A stretch of DNA of 25,241 nt from Pseudomonadota bacterium (GCA_023417665.1 JAEZFA010000080.1:1-25241); one strand, 5' to 3'; shown: positions 1 through 7,430, counted from the first letter of the stretch. Notes: generated from the letters alone by a model not told the origin. A program made the numbers and translations.

Positions 1-304
1 GTTCGATCGGGCTCGGATCGTCGTACTGGAAACGAACGCGGCCGGGTCGCTGCATGTAGAACATGCCTTCGGTCTTGGAGCCGTCGGGACCGACCTGATG
101 AAACTTGCCGACCAGGGTTGCGGTCGCGTTGAAAAATTTCGTCACGCGCTCGAGCGAAGCAACCTGCTTCGCGTCGAGCTCGATGCCGGCCTTGGTCACG
201 GCAACGGTCGGGCCCTGCTTGGTCTGCGCCTGCGCAAAAACGCCGGTCGCGAGCGATAGCGCGCCGAAGATCAGGATTGCCGAAAGCTTGGTCAGCCGGT
301 TCAT
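1..304 (-). CDS. lolA: Outer-membrane lipoprotein carrier protein LolA (5' part only)
   Basis: The frame opens with ATG at 304-302 and runs off the left edge of the window, so only the first 101 residues are present. The start is a typical Sec signal peptide: MNRLTK, then a hydrophobic stretch up to an AQAQ cleavage area near residue 26. After it comes the LolA-family pattern GKFHQVGPDGSKTEG, FYMQRPGRVRF, YDDPSPIE. LolA is the periplasmic chaperone that carries lipoproteins from the LolCDE complex in the inner membrane to the outer membrane. An AAGGA ribosome site lies 6 bases before the ATG. It follows ftsK on the same strand after about 165 bp, so it may be the last gene of that unit or use its own promoter. 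Family assignment is secure from the N-terminal motifs; completeness cannot be judged. Confidence 0.9.
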   Translation of the reverse strand, partial: MNRLTKLSAILIFGALSLATGVFAQAQTKQGPTVAVTKAGIELDAKQVASLERVTKFFNATATLVGKFHQVGPDGSKTEGMFYMQRPGRVRFQYDDPSPIE

Positions 305-355
305 CTGTCGTCCTTCAGGATTGCCGAATCGTCGGAATTCTGCCGGTCCGCGAAC

Positions 356-361
356 ATAATA
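356..361 (-). promoter_or_regulatory. Possible -10 element for lolA
   Basis: On the minus strand TATTAT stands in the ftsK-lolA gap about 50 bases before the lolA start, in an AT-rich pocket of otherwise GC-rich sequence. No good -35 hexamer is visible at the expected distance. Upstream of it (393-410) a weak 5-bp stem followed by TTT could slow transcription coming from ftsK. Both are suggestive only; the rest of the 303-469 gap shows nothing else I can name. Confidence 0.25.
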
Positions 362-469
362 TTCCGAGCCGGAAAAATGAAAGTTCCGCAAAGAGGCCGA
401 GGTCAGCCTCATTGCCGCGGGTGTTTCTCTATTTGCCCGCTATGGCGATTTGGCGGCTTGTCCCCCGCG

Positions 470-2944
470 TCAATCTGCGCCGCCGCCTGCAAGAATCTCC
501 CGCTTTCCGGCGTGGTTCGCGGCAGAAATGACGCCTTCCATTTCCATCCGCTCGATTAGGGAAGCCGCACGGTTGTAGCCAATCTGGAGCCGCCGTTGCA
601 CATAGGAAGTCGAAGCCTTTTTGTCGCGCAGCACGATCGCGACGGCGCGTTCGTAGAGGTCGCCGCCCTCTTCGCCTATGGCGCTCTTGTCGAAGACCGC
701 GCCGTCCTCGCCTTCTTCGGGTTCCGCGGTGATTTCCTCGAGATACTCGGGGATACCCTGCTCTTTCAGGTGGCGCACGACGCGCTCGACTTCGGCGTCG
801 GAGCAGAAGGGCCCGTGTACGCGTGAGACGCGCGAGCCGCCCGCCATGTAGAGCATGTCACCCTGGCCAAGGAGCTGTTCGGCACCCTGTTCGTTCAGAA
901 TCGTGCGGGAGTCGATCTTCGACGACACCTGGAAGGAAATGCGGGTCGGGAAGTTCGCCTTGATGGTGCCGGTGATGACGTCGACCGAAGGGCGCTGGGT
1001 TGCCATCAGCAGGTGGATGCCAGCGGCGCGCGCCATCTGCGCAAGACGCTGGATCGCGCCTTCGATGTCCTTGCCGGCTACCATCATGAGGTCCGCCATT
1101 TCGTCGACCACGACGACGATGAAGGGCAGCGGTTCGAGCTCCATCTCCTCGGATTCGTAGATTGCTTCGCCGGTTTCGCGATCGAAGCCGGTCTGAACGG
1201 TGCGCTTGATCGACTTGCCCTTGGCAGCGGCATCGACCACCGCCTGGTTGAAGTTCTCGATGTTGCGCACGCCGAGCTTCGACATTTTCTTGTAGCGCTC
1301 TTCCATCTCGCGCACCGCCCATTTCAGCGCGATTACGGCCTTGCGCGGATCGGTCACGACCGGCGACAACAGATGCGGAATGCCGTCATAGACGGAAAGC
1401 TCGAGCATCTTTGGATCGATCAGGATCAGGCGGCACTGGTCCGGCGAAAGCCGATAGAGCAGCGAGAGGATCATGGTGTTGATCGCGACCGATTTGCCGG
1501 AGCCGGTCGTGCCGGCGATCAGCAAATGCGGCATGCGCGCGAGATCTGCGATCACCGGTTCGCCGCCGATGGTCTTGCCGAGGCAGAGCGGCAGCTTTGA
1601 CGGCGTATCGCGGAATTCCTTGGATTCGAGCTGTTCGCGCAGCACGACTTTCTCGCGCTTCGGGTTCGGCAGCTCGATGCCGATCGCATTCTTGCCGGGA
1701 ATGACGGCGACGCGCGCTGATACCGCACTCATCGAGCGGGCGATATCGTCCGCAAGACCGATGACGCGCGAGGATTTGATACCGGGTGCCGGTTCGAGTT
1801 CGTAAAGCGTCACAACCGGACCGGGGCTCGCGTTTACGACCTGCCCTTTCACACCGAAGTCTTCGAGCACGCTTTCAAGCATGCGCGAGTTTTCCTCCAG
1901 AGCCTTTGCCGAAAGTGCCGGCGCGCGGGAGCCGGTTACGGCCGCGAGAATGTCGAAGGGGGGCAGGTGATAGGAACCGCCCTTGCGACGAGGTTTCTTG
2001 CGCGATGCGGTCGACGCACTCGCAGGTCTGGCGCGGGGCGCTGCAACCTCTTCCTCTTCTTCATCGTCCTCGTAGTCTACTTCTTCGTATTCCTCTTCTT
2101 CTTCGTGCGCGGCGTCCCTGCCCTTGCCCGGTACCAGCGTAGGCTCACGGCGTTGCGTCTTCACGGCAGGCTGTTCGGGCTCCGTGACAAGAAATGCCGC
2201 CAACCGTTCGCGCCACGAGCGCTTTACCTTCGGTTGTCGCTTTCCGGCGAGGCGCGTACGCAACATGTAGACGACATGAAAAACGCTGCCGAAGAAGGCC
2301 GACAGGCGAGAGAAAACACCGGGATGGTCGGCCGCGTCGTCGTCGGCGCCTTTTGATTTTTCGTCTGCTTCCGGCAGTTCACGGAAGCCTGCGCCGAGCG
2401 CAACGCTGAGCATAAAGACGGTCGGCATGCCGAACAGCAGTCCCATCAGGATGCGGCTCGCATTGGCTGTCGAGCCAAGAAGCAGCGAGGGAATGAAGAT
2501 CATGGAATCGCCGATCGCACCGCCGAGTCCGGTCGGCAGCGGCCATCCTGCCGGCGAGCGGATGCAAGCGGCAAAGCCGCAGGCGAGGATAACGCCGCCG
2601 AGCCAGAACAGAATCCGGACCTTCCAGCGCTTTGGTGCGCGGTGGGTCATCACGAGCCAGCCCCAGACGGCGAGCGGAAGAATCACCGCGAGCGCCCCGA
2701 GGCCAAAGACCTGCATCATGAAATCCGAAAAGGCAGCGCCGGCGCGACCCAGCAGGTTTCTTACCGTGCCGTCCGCGGCATAGCTTGAACTCGGATCCTG
2801 CGCGGACCAGGTCCCGAGCGCGATGAGTGCCACGAGCGCGGCAACGATCAAAGCGAGCCCGCGAAACTCGGCGAGACGGCGGTGGAACGCGCTCACGATT
2901 TCCTCGGGGAAGAGACTCGCATTTCGGGCGGAAGACTGACGCAT
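470..2944 (-). CDS. ftsK: DNA translocase FtsK
   Basis: This 824-residue protein has the full FtsK/SpoIIIE layout. The N-terminal part (about residues 25-190) holds several hydrophobic membrane segments that anchor it at the septum. A linker follows with a very acidic run at residues 279-299, then a basic patch (RKKPRRKGG). The motor follows, with Walker A GTTGSGKS at 478-485, the hydrophobic-DE Walker B in IVVVVDEMADLMM, and ATQRPSVDVITGTIKANFP. The C-terminal 65 residues form the winged-helix gamma domain (DLYERAVAIVLRDKKAS, RRLQIGYNRAASLIERME) that reads the oriented KOPS sequences in the family. FtsK pumps chromosome termini across the closing septum and aids dimer resolution at dif. The start is 12 bp after the stop of the upstream aminotransferase, so the two are probably co-transcribed. 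The linker is short compared with E. coli FtsK, as is usual in alphaproteobacteria. Confidence 0.97.
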   Translation of the reverse strand: MRQSSARNASLFPEEIVSAFHRRLAEFRGLALIVAALVALIALGTWSAQDPSSSYAADGTVRNLLGRAGAAFSDFMMQVFGLGALAVILPLAVWGWLVMTHRAPKRWKVRILFWLGGVILACGFAACIRSPAGWPLPTGLGGAIGDSMIFIPSLLLGSTANASRILMGLLFGMPTVFMLSVALGAGFRELPEADEKSKGADDDAADHPGVFSRLSAFFGSVFHVVYMLRTRLAGKRQPKVKRSWRERLAAFLVTEPEQPAVKTQRREPTLVPGKGRDAAHEEEEEYEEVDYEDDEEEEEVAAPRARPASASTASRKKPRRKGGSYHLPPFDILAAVTGSRAPALSAKALEENSRMLESVLEDFGVKGQVVNASPGPVVTLYELEPAPGIKSSRVIGLADDIARSMSAVSARVAVIPGKNAIGIELPNPKREKVVLREQLESKEFRDTPSKLPLCLGKTIGGEPVIADLARMPHLLIAGTTGSGKSVAINTMILSLLYRLSPDQCRLILIDPKMLELSVYDGIPHLLSPVVTDPRKAVIALKWAVREMEERYKKMSKLGVRNIENFNQAVVDAAAKGKSIKRTVQTGFDRETGEAIYESEEMELEPLPFIVVVVDEMADLMMVAGKDIEGAIQRLAQMARAAGIHLLMATQRPSVDVITGTIKANFPTRISFQVSSKIDSRTILNEQGAEQLLGQGDMLYMAGGSRVSRVHGPFCSDAEVERVVRHLKEQGIPEYLEEITAEPEEGEDGAVFDKSAIGEEGGDLYERAVAIVLRDKKASTSYVQRRLQIGYNRAASLIERMEMEGVISAANHAGKREILAGGGAD

Positions 2945-2956
2945 CGATGAAATCCG

Positions 2957-4156
2957 TTATTTCCGGAAGGTCGCGAGGCGGGTCAGCGCCTCGTTTGTAA
3001 TTTCGAGGTTGTCGACAAGGGCAACGCGTATGTATCCCGCCCCGGGGTTCTTGCCGTCCGTGGAGCGCGCGAGGTAGCTGCCGGGAACGACGCGCAGGCC
3101 GGCTTCCTGAAAGAGCGCTTTTGTCGCCGTTTCGTCGTCGCCGATTTCGGTGACGTCGAGCCAGAGGAAGAAGCCGCCATCGGGACGGCGATGGCGATAG
3201 CGGTTCGCAAGCAGGCGATCGGCAAGATCGAACTTTTCACGATAGAGCTTACGCGTGTCCTCGACGTGATACTCGTCGGAATATGCCGCGATCGCGACTT
3301 CCTGGAGCGGTTCGGGCACCTGCGGGGCCGAGACATTGCGCAGCTCGGCGTAGGCGGCGATGAAGTTTTTGTCGCCCGCGGCAAAGCCGCAGCGCAACCC
3401 CGGCAAGTTCGATCGCTTGGAAAGCGAATTGAATACCACGACTTTATCGTAAGTGCTGCCGCAGGCTTCCAGCGCGCCGACCGGCTTTTTGTCGCCGAGC
3501 CAGATCTCCGAATAACATTCATCGGCGAACACGAAAGTGCCGTGCTTTCGCGCCCGCGCAATTACCTTTTGCAACGTGTCGCGCGGCAGCACCGAGCCCT
3601 GCGGGTTTGCCGGCGAGCAGAGATAAATTGCAATCGTGCGCGCGAATAGTTCGTCGGGAATCGCGTCATAGTCCGGAATAAAATTGTTCTCGCGCAAGGC
3701 GGGAAGCGCGACGAGTTCGCAGCCCGTCACTTCCGCACCTGCGCCGTAAGCCGGATAAAACGGGTTCGGCACAATGATCGCGGGCTTGCCGCCGCGCTCG
3801 CCGAGTATCCGCTTTGCTGCGATGCCTGCCAGAAACAACCCCTCGCGGCTGCCGTTCAGGACCAGAACTTCCTTTGCCGGGTCGATCGGGCGGGGCAACT
3901 GGTAACGCCGGCTGAGCCAGCGCGCGGCGGCCTCCCGAAAGCGGTCGGTCCCGCGCAGCATCGGATACTTGGCGAAACCGCCGATATGCGTTGTGATCAC
4001 CGGTGCGACGAAAGCCGGCATGGGATGACGCGGCTCGCCGACGGAAAGATTGATGAGCGGTTTGCCGGGCTCCAGGCCCGCGAGCAATTCGGCGAGCCGG
4101 ACAAACGGCGAGCGCACGTTGCCATGCTGTCGCCCGGCCTCAGCGCTTTGTGCCAT
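2957..4156 (-). CDS. PLP-dependent class I/II aminotransferase, probably N-succinyl-diaminopimelate aminotransferase (DapC-like)
   Basis: A 399-residue fold-type I aminotransferase. The Schiff-base lysine is Lys247 in SLSKRSNLPGLRCGF, a version of the PLP site I associate with the DapC (succinyldiaminopimelate transaminase) family. The substrate/PLP motifs SVGEPRHPMP near the N-terminus, PNPFYPAY, CSPANPQGSVLP, ADECYSEIW and the C-terminal arginine in GYIRVALV are also present. DapC would supply meso-diaminopimelate for lysine and peptidoglycan, which fits a neighbour of ftsK, but substrate cannot be read from sequence and a broader amino-acid aminotransferase is possible. The ATG at 4156 has GAGGCGGG just upstream. 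It begins the unit aminotransferase-ftsK(-lolA), with a CtrA-type box about 50 bases before the start. Confidence 0.85.
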   Translation of the reverse strand: MAQSAEAGRQHGNVRSPFVRLAELLAGLEPGKPLINLSVGEPRHPMPAFVAPVITTHIGGFAKYPMLRGTDRFREAAARWLSRRYQLPRPIDPAKEVLVLNGSREGLFLAGIAAKRILGERGGKPAIIVPNPFYPAYGAGAEVTGCELVALPALRENNFIPDYDAIPDELFARTIAIYLCSPANPQGSVLPRDTLQKVIARARKHGTFVFADECYSEIWLGDKKPVGALEACGSTYDKVVVFNSLSKRSNLPGLRCGFAAGDKNFIAAYAELRNVSAPQVPEPLQEVAIAAYSDEYHVEDTRKLYREKFDLADRLLANRYRHRRPDGGFFLWLDVTEIGDDETATKALFQEAGLRVVPGSYLARSTDGKNPGAGYIRVALVDNLEITNEALTRLATFRK

Positions 4157-4205
4157 GCCCGCCTCGATTGCCCTTTATCTACTGGCGTAAACATTAGAAA
4201 TCGCC

Positions 4206-4225
4206 GGTTAAGGCGCGTTTAACCA
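4206..4225. promoter_or_regulatory. CtrA-type binding box upstream of the aminotransferase-ftsK unit
   Basis: The plus strand carries TTAA at 4208-4211, seven bases, then TTAACCAT at 4219-4226. That matches the full CtrA consensus TTAA-N7-TTAAC(CAT). The site is also an inverted repeat (GGTTAA, 7 bases, TTAACC), so the minus strand reads TTAA-N7-TTAACC as well. It lies 50-70 bases before the ATG of the minus-strand aminotransferase, where a promoter should be, and it is the only paired TTAA site I found in the window. CtrA is the essential alphaproteobacterial cell-cycle response regulator. Binding itself is inferred. Confidence 0.6.
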
Positions 4226-4250
4226 TCGCCGCCCGGAGGCGTTTGTTTCA

Positions 4251-4286
4251 AAGGAAAACCCCGGCTCTTTCGAGCCGGGGTTCCTT
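4251..4286 (-). terminator. Rho-independent terminator of glnK-amtB
   Basis: An 11-bp perfect stem (4257-4267 with 4272-4282, loop TTTC) made of AACCCCGGCTC and its complement. On the minus strand it is followed by TTTTCCTTTG. After a 2-base bulge the stem can extend by AAGGA/TCCTT out to 4251 and 4286. It lies 45-75 bases beyond the amtB stop and before the divergent-looking promoter area of the next minus-strand unit. Confidence 0.85.
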
Positions 4287-4321
4287 ACTTTTGTAAGGAG
4301 GGCCGGAAATTCGCTCCGGCC
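4283..4321 (-). other. Two further hairpins in the amtB 3' untranslated region
   Basis: Directly after the amtB stop codon the minus-strand transcript would fold two compact hairpins before the terminator. One has stem GGCCGGA/TCCGGCC (4301-4307 with 4315-4321, 7-base loop). The other has stem CCTTAC/GTAAGG (4283-4288 with 4293-4298, 4-base loop). The second shares bases with the extended terminator stem, so the two structures could be mutually exclusive. The stems are perfect; any function (RNA stability, a 3'-end-derived small RNA) is a guess. Confidence 0.5.
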
Positions 4322-4329
4322 GTCCTGAT

Positions 4330-5775
4330 TTAGTTGTAGGCGCGCTCACCATGATCGGTGATGTCGAGACCTTCGCGCTCCTGATCCGGCGTCGGCCGGA
4401 GACCGACGATCATCTTCACGATGAAGAAGAGGATCGTGGAGACGATGCCGACCCACACGAAGGTGACCAGAACACCCTTGATCTGCGCCAGCACCTGAGT
4501 CGCCATGTCGTATTCGGCGACCTTGCCGGTCACGTAGTCGAACACGCCGGTGCCACCGAGCGCCGGCGAGACGAGGATGCCGGTGCCGATCGCGCCGACG
4601 ATGCCGCCGACGGCGTGGATGCCGAACACGTCGAGCGTGTCGTCATACTTGAAGGTGTTCTTCACGACGGTGCAGAAGAAGTAGCAGACCACACCGGCGA
4701 CGAGGCCGAGAACAACGGCGCCTCCGATACCGGAGAAGCCGGCTGCCGGCGTTACCGCAACAAGGCCCGCGACCAAACCGGAGACAACACCGAGCAGGCT
4801 CGGCTTACCCTTGGTCAGCCATTCCGCGAACATCCAGGACAGTGCGGCCGCAGCCGGGCACAGCAGGGTGTTGACGAAAGCGATGACCGCCGAACCGGTG
4901 GCTTCGAGGTTCGAACCGGCATTGAAGCCGAACCAACCGAACCAGAGCAGCGCCGCGCCGATATAGGTCATCACCAGCGAGTGCGGAGGCATCAGTTCCT
5001 TGCCGTAGCCGAGACGCTTGCCGACGATGATCGCGCCGATCAGTCCGGTCAGACCGGAGTTGATGTGCACGACGGTGCCGCCGGCGAAGTCGAGTGCGCC
5101 GAGCTTGAAGATGTAGCCACCGTCAGCCAGCACTTCGTCGAGCGCAGCCTGCAGCTTGGTCTTCGCTGCCGCATCGGTCGCTGCCGCAAGTGCCTTGGCA
5201 GCCGCATCGACCGCATCCGGACCCGCCCAGTACCAGACCATGTGTGCCATCGGGAAATAGACGAAGGTCAGCCACAGGGGGATGAAGAGCGCGACCGCCG
5301 CGAACTTCGTGCGCTCGGCAAACGAGCCGAGCAGAAGGGCGGCGGTGATGCCGGCGAAAGTTGCCTGGAAGCAGACGAAGATCAGTTCCGGAATGGCGAT
5401 GCCAACCGAGAACGTGCCGCCCGGAGCTTCCGCGGTGACGCCCGACAGGAACGCCTTCGAGAAGCCGCCGATGAAGTCGGAGCCGCCGGTGAAAGCGAGC
5501 GAGTATCCATAGAGGAAGTAGATAACGTAGGCGACGACGACCGCGTACATCACCTGCATCAGCATGGAGAGCATGTTCTTCGAGCGGACGAGGCCGCCGT
5601 AGAACAGTGCGAGGCCGGGGACGGTCATCAGGAGAACGATGGTCGTTGCGACCATCATCCAGGTGGTGTCGCCCTTGTTGATGGTCGGTGCTGCCTGAGC
5701 CAGCGCCGGCTCGGCGAAAACGGCCGCCGCGGCCAACGCGGCAAGGCCCGCGCCAATAAACTTTTTAAGCGTCAT
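4330..5775 (-). CDS. amtB: Ammonium transporter AmtB
   Basis: Starting at ATG 5775 the protein has 481 residues. Earlier in-frame ATGs at 5790 and 5826 exist, but a GGAGAA ribosome site sits 7 bases before 5775 and the protein then begins with a clean signal peptide (MTLKKFIGAG to AEPALAQ, residues 1-27). The Amt/Rh channel pattern is complete: 11 membrane segments, the pore histidines His178 (FPMAHMVWYW) and His387 (FGIHAVGG), and GALDFAGGTVVH. The cytoplasmic tail ending HGERAYN is the part that GlnK blocks in the family. An alanine-rich loop of about 35 residues (184-220) follows the first pore histidine and is longer than in E. coli AmtB. It moves ammonium/ammonia across the inner membrane under nitrogen limitation. 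glnK lies 40 bp upstream on the same strand, the classical operon. Confidence 0.96.
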   Translation of the reverse strand: MTLKKFIGAGLAALAAAAVFAEPALAQAAPTINKGDTTWMMVATTIVLLMTVPGLALFYGGLVRSKNMLSMLMQVMYAVVVAYVIYFLYGYSLAFTGGSDFIGGFSKAFLSGVTAEAPGGTFSVGIAIPELIFVCFQATFAGITAALLLGSFAERTKFAAVALFIPLWLTFVYFPMAHMVWYWAGPDAVDAAAKALAAATDAAAKTKLQAALDEVLADGGYIFKLGALDFAGGTVVHINSGLTGLIGAIIVGKRLGYGKELMPPHSLVMTYIGAALLWFGWFGFNAGSNLEATGSAVIAFVNTLLCPAAAALSWMFAEWLTKGKPSLLGVVSGLVAGLVAVTPAAGFSGIGGAVVLGLVAGVVCYFFCTVVKNTFKYDDTLDVFGIHAVGGIVGAIGTGILVSPALGGTGVFDYVTGKVAEYDMATQVLAQIKGVLVTFVWVGIVSTILFFIVKMIVGLRPTPDQEREGLDITDHGERAYN

Positions 5776-5815
5776 GGGAGAATTCTCCATCACATGTCTA
5801 TGAGAGTTACGGGGA

Positions 5816-6154
5816 TCAGAGCGCATCGGCGTTCTGTTCGCCGGTGCGGATCCGCACCGCTTGATCGATCGAGAAGACGAAAATCTTTCCGTCGCCGATC
5901 TGGCCGGTTTTGGCGGCCCCGGTGATCGCGTCGATCACCTTCTTCACTTGGTCAGTCGCGACCGCAACTTCGACCTTGAGCTTGGGAAGAAAATTCACCG
6001 CGTATTCAGCGCCGCGATAAATTTCGGTGTGCCCCTTTTGTCTTCCGTAGCCCTTGACTTCGGTAACGGTCAGTCCGTGTACGCCGATGCTGGTCAGTGC
6101 GTCGCGCACTTCCTCCAGCTTGAACGGCTTGATGATGGCCATGACGATCTTCAT
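5816..6154 (-). CDS. glnK: P-II family nitrogen regulatory protein GlnK
   Basis: A 112-residue P-II protein starting MKIVMAIIKPFKLEEV at ATG 6154; a longer frame extends upstream but P-II proteins begin here and AGGA lies just before. The T-loop is intact with the uridylylation site Tyr51 in RGAEYAVNFLPK. The B-loop TGQIGDGKIFV and C-loop RIRTGEQ, which bind ATP/ADP and 2-oxoglutarate, are present. P-II trimers report the nitrogen/energy state. GlnK is modified by GlnD and reversibly plugs the AmtB channel encoded 40 bp downstream. Coupling to amtB and the sigma-54-type promoter identify it as GlnK rather than GlnB. In this group NtrC-dependent expression on nitrogen starvation is expected. 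Confidence 0.96.
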   Translation of the reverse strand: MKIVMAIIKPFKLEEVRDALTSIGVHGLTVTEVKGYGRQKGHTEIYRGAEYAVNFLPKLKVEVAVATDQVKKVIDAITGAAKTGQIGDGKIFVFSIDQAVRIRTGEQNADAL

Positions 6155-6211
6155 TTGGTTCCTGTCCCCCAGTGGTGCCGGAGACAACTGCTGCCACCGG
6201 TGTGCTGATCG

Positions 6212-6327
6212 GACTCCGCCCAAGGGAAATCGCTCCCGCAGGCGAGTCGGGGGCTCACTAATCAAGGCTCGTGCCAGACTCCGCGGAGGTCCTGGAATCC
6301 TTTGAGTTGTAAGGGGTTGGCTGACTC
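6212..6327. promoter_or_regulatory. Cluster of five GANTC sites around the glnK promoter
   Basis: GANTC, the recognition site of the alphaproteobacterial cell-cycle methyltransferase CcrM, occurs at 6212-6216, 6244-6248, 6277-6281, 6295-6299 and 6323-6327. That is five in 116 bp, where about 0.45 would be expected by chance at one per 256. The site at 6277-6281 abuts the -24 element and the one at 6244-6248 is close to the predicted start of transcription. Whether methylation matters here is unknown. Confidence 0.6.
6261..6277 (-). promoter_or_regulatory. Sigma-54 (RpoN) type promoter of glnK-amtB
   Basis: The minus strand reads CTGGCACG-AGCC-TTGAT, against the -24/-12 consensus YTGGCACG-N4-TTGCW. 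The -24 block is perfect and spacing is exact; the only mismatch is A for C in the -12 block. The start of transcription would fall near 6250, giving a leader of about 95 bases before glnK. An RpoN/NtrC promoter is what the family biology of glnK-amtB predicts. Confidence 0.75.
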
Positions 6328-6485
6328 AGAAATGTGCAGGAGCGGCTGCGGGTCTACGGAAAGCCGTAATTTTCAAGATGCCTGCCTAAAATATAGGCGA
6401 AAAGACCAGGGTTGCCTTCCCGGCAGTCAGCCAGACTGCGATGCGCGCATTTGGCTGCCGCCTCGCCGGCAACAGAGGCAAAAGT

Positions 6486-7367
6486 CTAGGAACTTTTCTT
6501 CTGGAAGTTCGGATCTTTTTTCCGGATCAGCCCCTCCTGGGCCACGGAAGCCACCAGCGTGCCGTCGCGCGTGAAAAACTGGCCGCGCGAGAAGCCGCGG
6601 GCATTGTTCGCGTTCGGCGAATCCTGGGAATACAGAATCCATTCGTCGGCCCGGAACGGCCGGTGAAACCAGAGCGCGTGGTCGAGGCTCGCGGGCTGGA
6701 TCGATTGCGAAAACACCGAACGCCCGTGTGGAATCAGTGCGGCATCCAGAAGGCCCATATCGGAGGCATAGGCGAGTACGCAGCGATGGATCACCGGATC
6801 GTCCGGCAACGGTGCGATCGATTTCATCCAGACGTTGAACTTCGGCTCACGATAATCCTTGGAGAGGTAGCGCATATATTCGACGGGCCGCAGTTCGATC
6901 GGCCGCTCGCGCTGATAATATTTGCGCACCGCTTCGGGCAGCATCGGCATGACCTTCTCGCGAATCTCCTTTTCGCTCGCGAGTTCCTCGGGCATCGGCA
7001 CGTCGGGCATGACGGCCTGATGCTCATAGCCTTCTTCAACTTTGTGAAACGAAACGCCCATGGAAAAAATCGCCTCGCCGTGCTGGATCGCCTTGACCCA
7101 TCGCGTGGTGAAGCTGCCGCCATCGCGAATCCTGTCGACCTCGTAGATGATCGGCACTTTCGGATCGCCGCCCAGCAGGAAATAAGCATGCAGGGAGTGG
7201 CAGGCGCGGTCGGGCACGGTGCGATAGGCGGCAACCAGCGCCTGCCCGATCACCTGTCCGCCGAACACGCGGGTGAAAGTGTCCTTGGGCGAATAGCCGC
7301 GGAACAGATTCACCTCGATCGATTCGAGGTCGAGGATTTCAAGCAGCGTTTCGACCGGTTTTGCCAT
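6486..7367 (-). CDS. tesB: Acyl-CoA thioesterase II (TesB)
   Basis: A 293-residue double-hotdog thioesterase. The first hotdog holds FGGQVIGQALVAAYRTV and RDGGSFTTRWVKAIQ. The second holds the active-site set that aligns with E. coli TesB Asp204/Thr228/Gln278: here Asp203 (YASDMGLL), Ser227 (PASLDHALWFH) and Gln277 (VAQEGLIRKK), with serine replacing threonine. Length matches the family (286 in E. coli). It hydrolyses medium- and long-chain acyl-CoA to free fatty acid and CoA in the cytoplasm. It is divergent from the UbiH-type hydroxylase, with only 63 bp between the two starts, so their promoters must overlap or abut. Confidence 0.95.
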   Translation of the reverse strand: MAKPVETLLEILDLESIEVNLFRGYSPKDTFTRVFGGQVIGQALVAAYRTVPDRACHSLHAYFLLGGDPKVPIIYEVDRIRDGGSFTTRWVKAIQHGEAIFSMGVSFHKVEEGYEHQAVMPDVPMPEELASEKEIREKVMPMLPEAVRKYYQRERPIELRPVEYMRYLSKDYREPKFNVWMKSIAPLPDDPVIHRCVLAYASDMGLLDAALIPHGRSVFSQSIQPASLDHALWFHRPFRADEWILYSQDSPNANNARGFSRGQFFTRDGTLVASVAQEGLIRKKDPNFQKKSS

Positions 7368-7430
7368 CGTTCTTCGAGCCTTGTCAGCGGCGGGTTGCCG
7401 AGAAAGGCCTAACCTACCTATCTTCCCGCC

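Larger units (their letters stand above)
6155..6485. other. Long intergenic region between tesB and glnK
   Basis: No credible gene. It holds the sigma-54-type promoter, five GANTC sites, and three short perfect dyads farther upstream: GCAG-N6-CTGC (6336-6349), GCCTA-N5-TAGGC (6384-6398) and GCAGTC-N5-GACTGC (6423-6439). The first lies about 90 bases before the predicted transcription start, where NtrC enhancers usually lie. It resembles only the core of the NtrC consensus and its spacer is one base shorter than in the E. coli glnA sites. The last lies 47 bases beyond the tesB stop and may end its transcript, though no T-run follows. A perfect ATGCGCGCAT palindrome is at 6441-6450. Confidence 0.5.

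Noticed and set aside
2047..2108. CTC/TTC-rich tract in ftsK as a simple-sequence repeat
   Set aside because: It encodes the acidic linker of FtsK (residues 279-299) with mixed codons; no regular repeat unit is present.
4351..5925. Long open frame (524 codons) on the plus strand opposite amtB and glnK
   Set aside because: It mirrors two unmistakable genes, is rich in Arg, Asp, Glu and His as antisense frames of GC-rich genes are, and has no recognisable domain.
6336..6349. GCAG-N6-CTGC as an NtrC enhancer
   Set aside because: Position is right, but spacer and half-sites differ from the NtrC consensus, so I list it only as a dyad.
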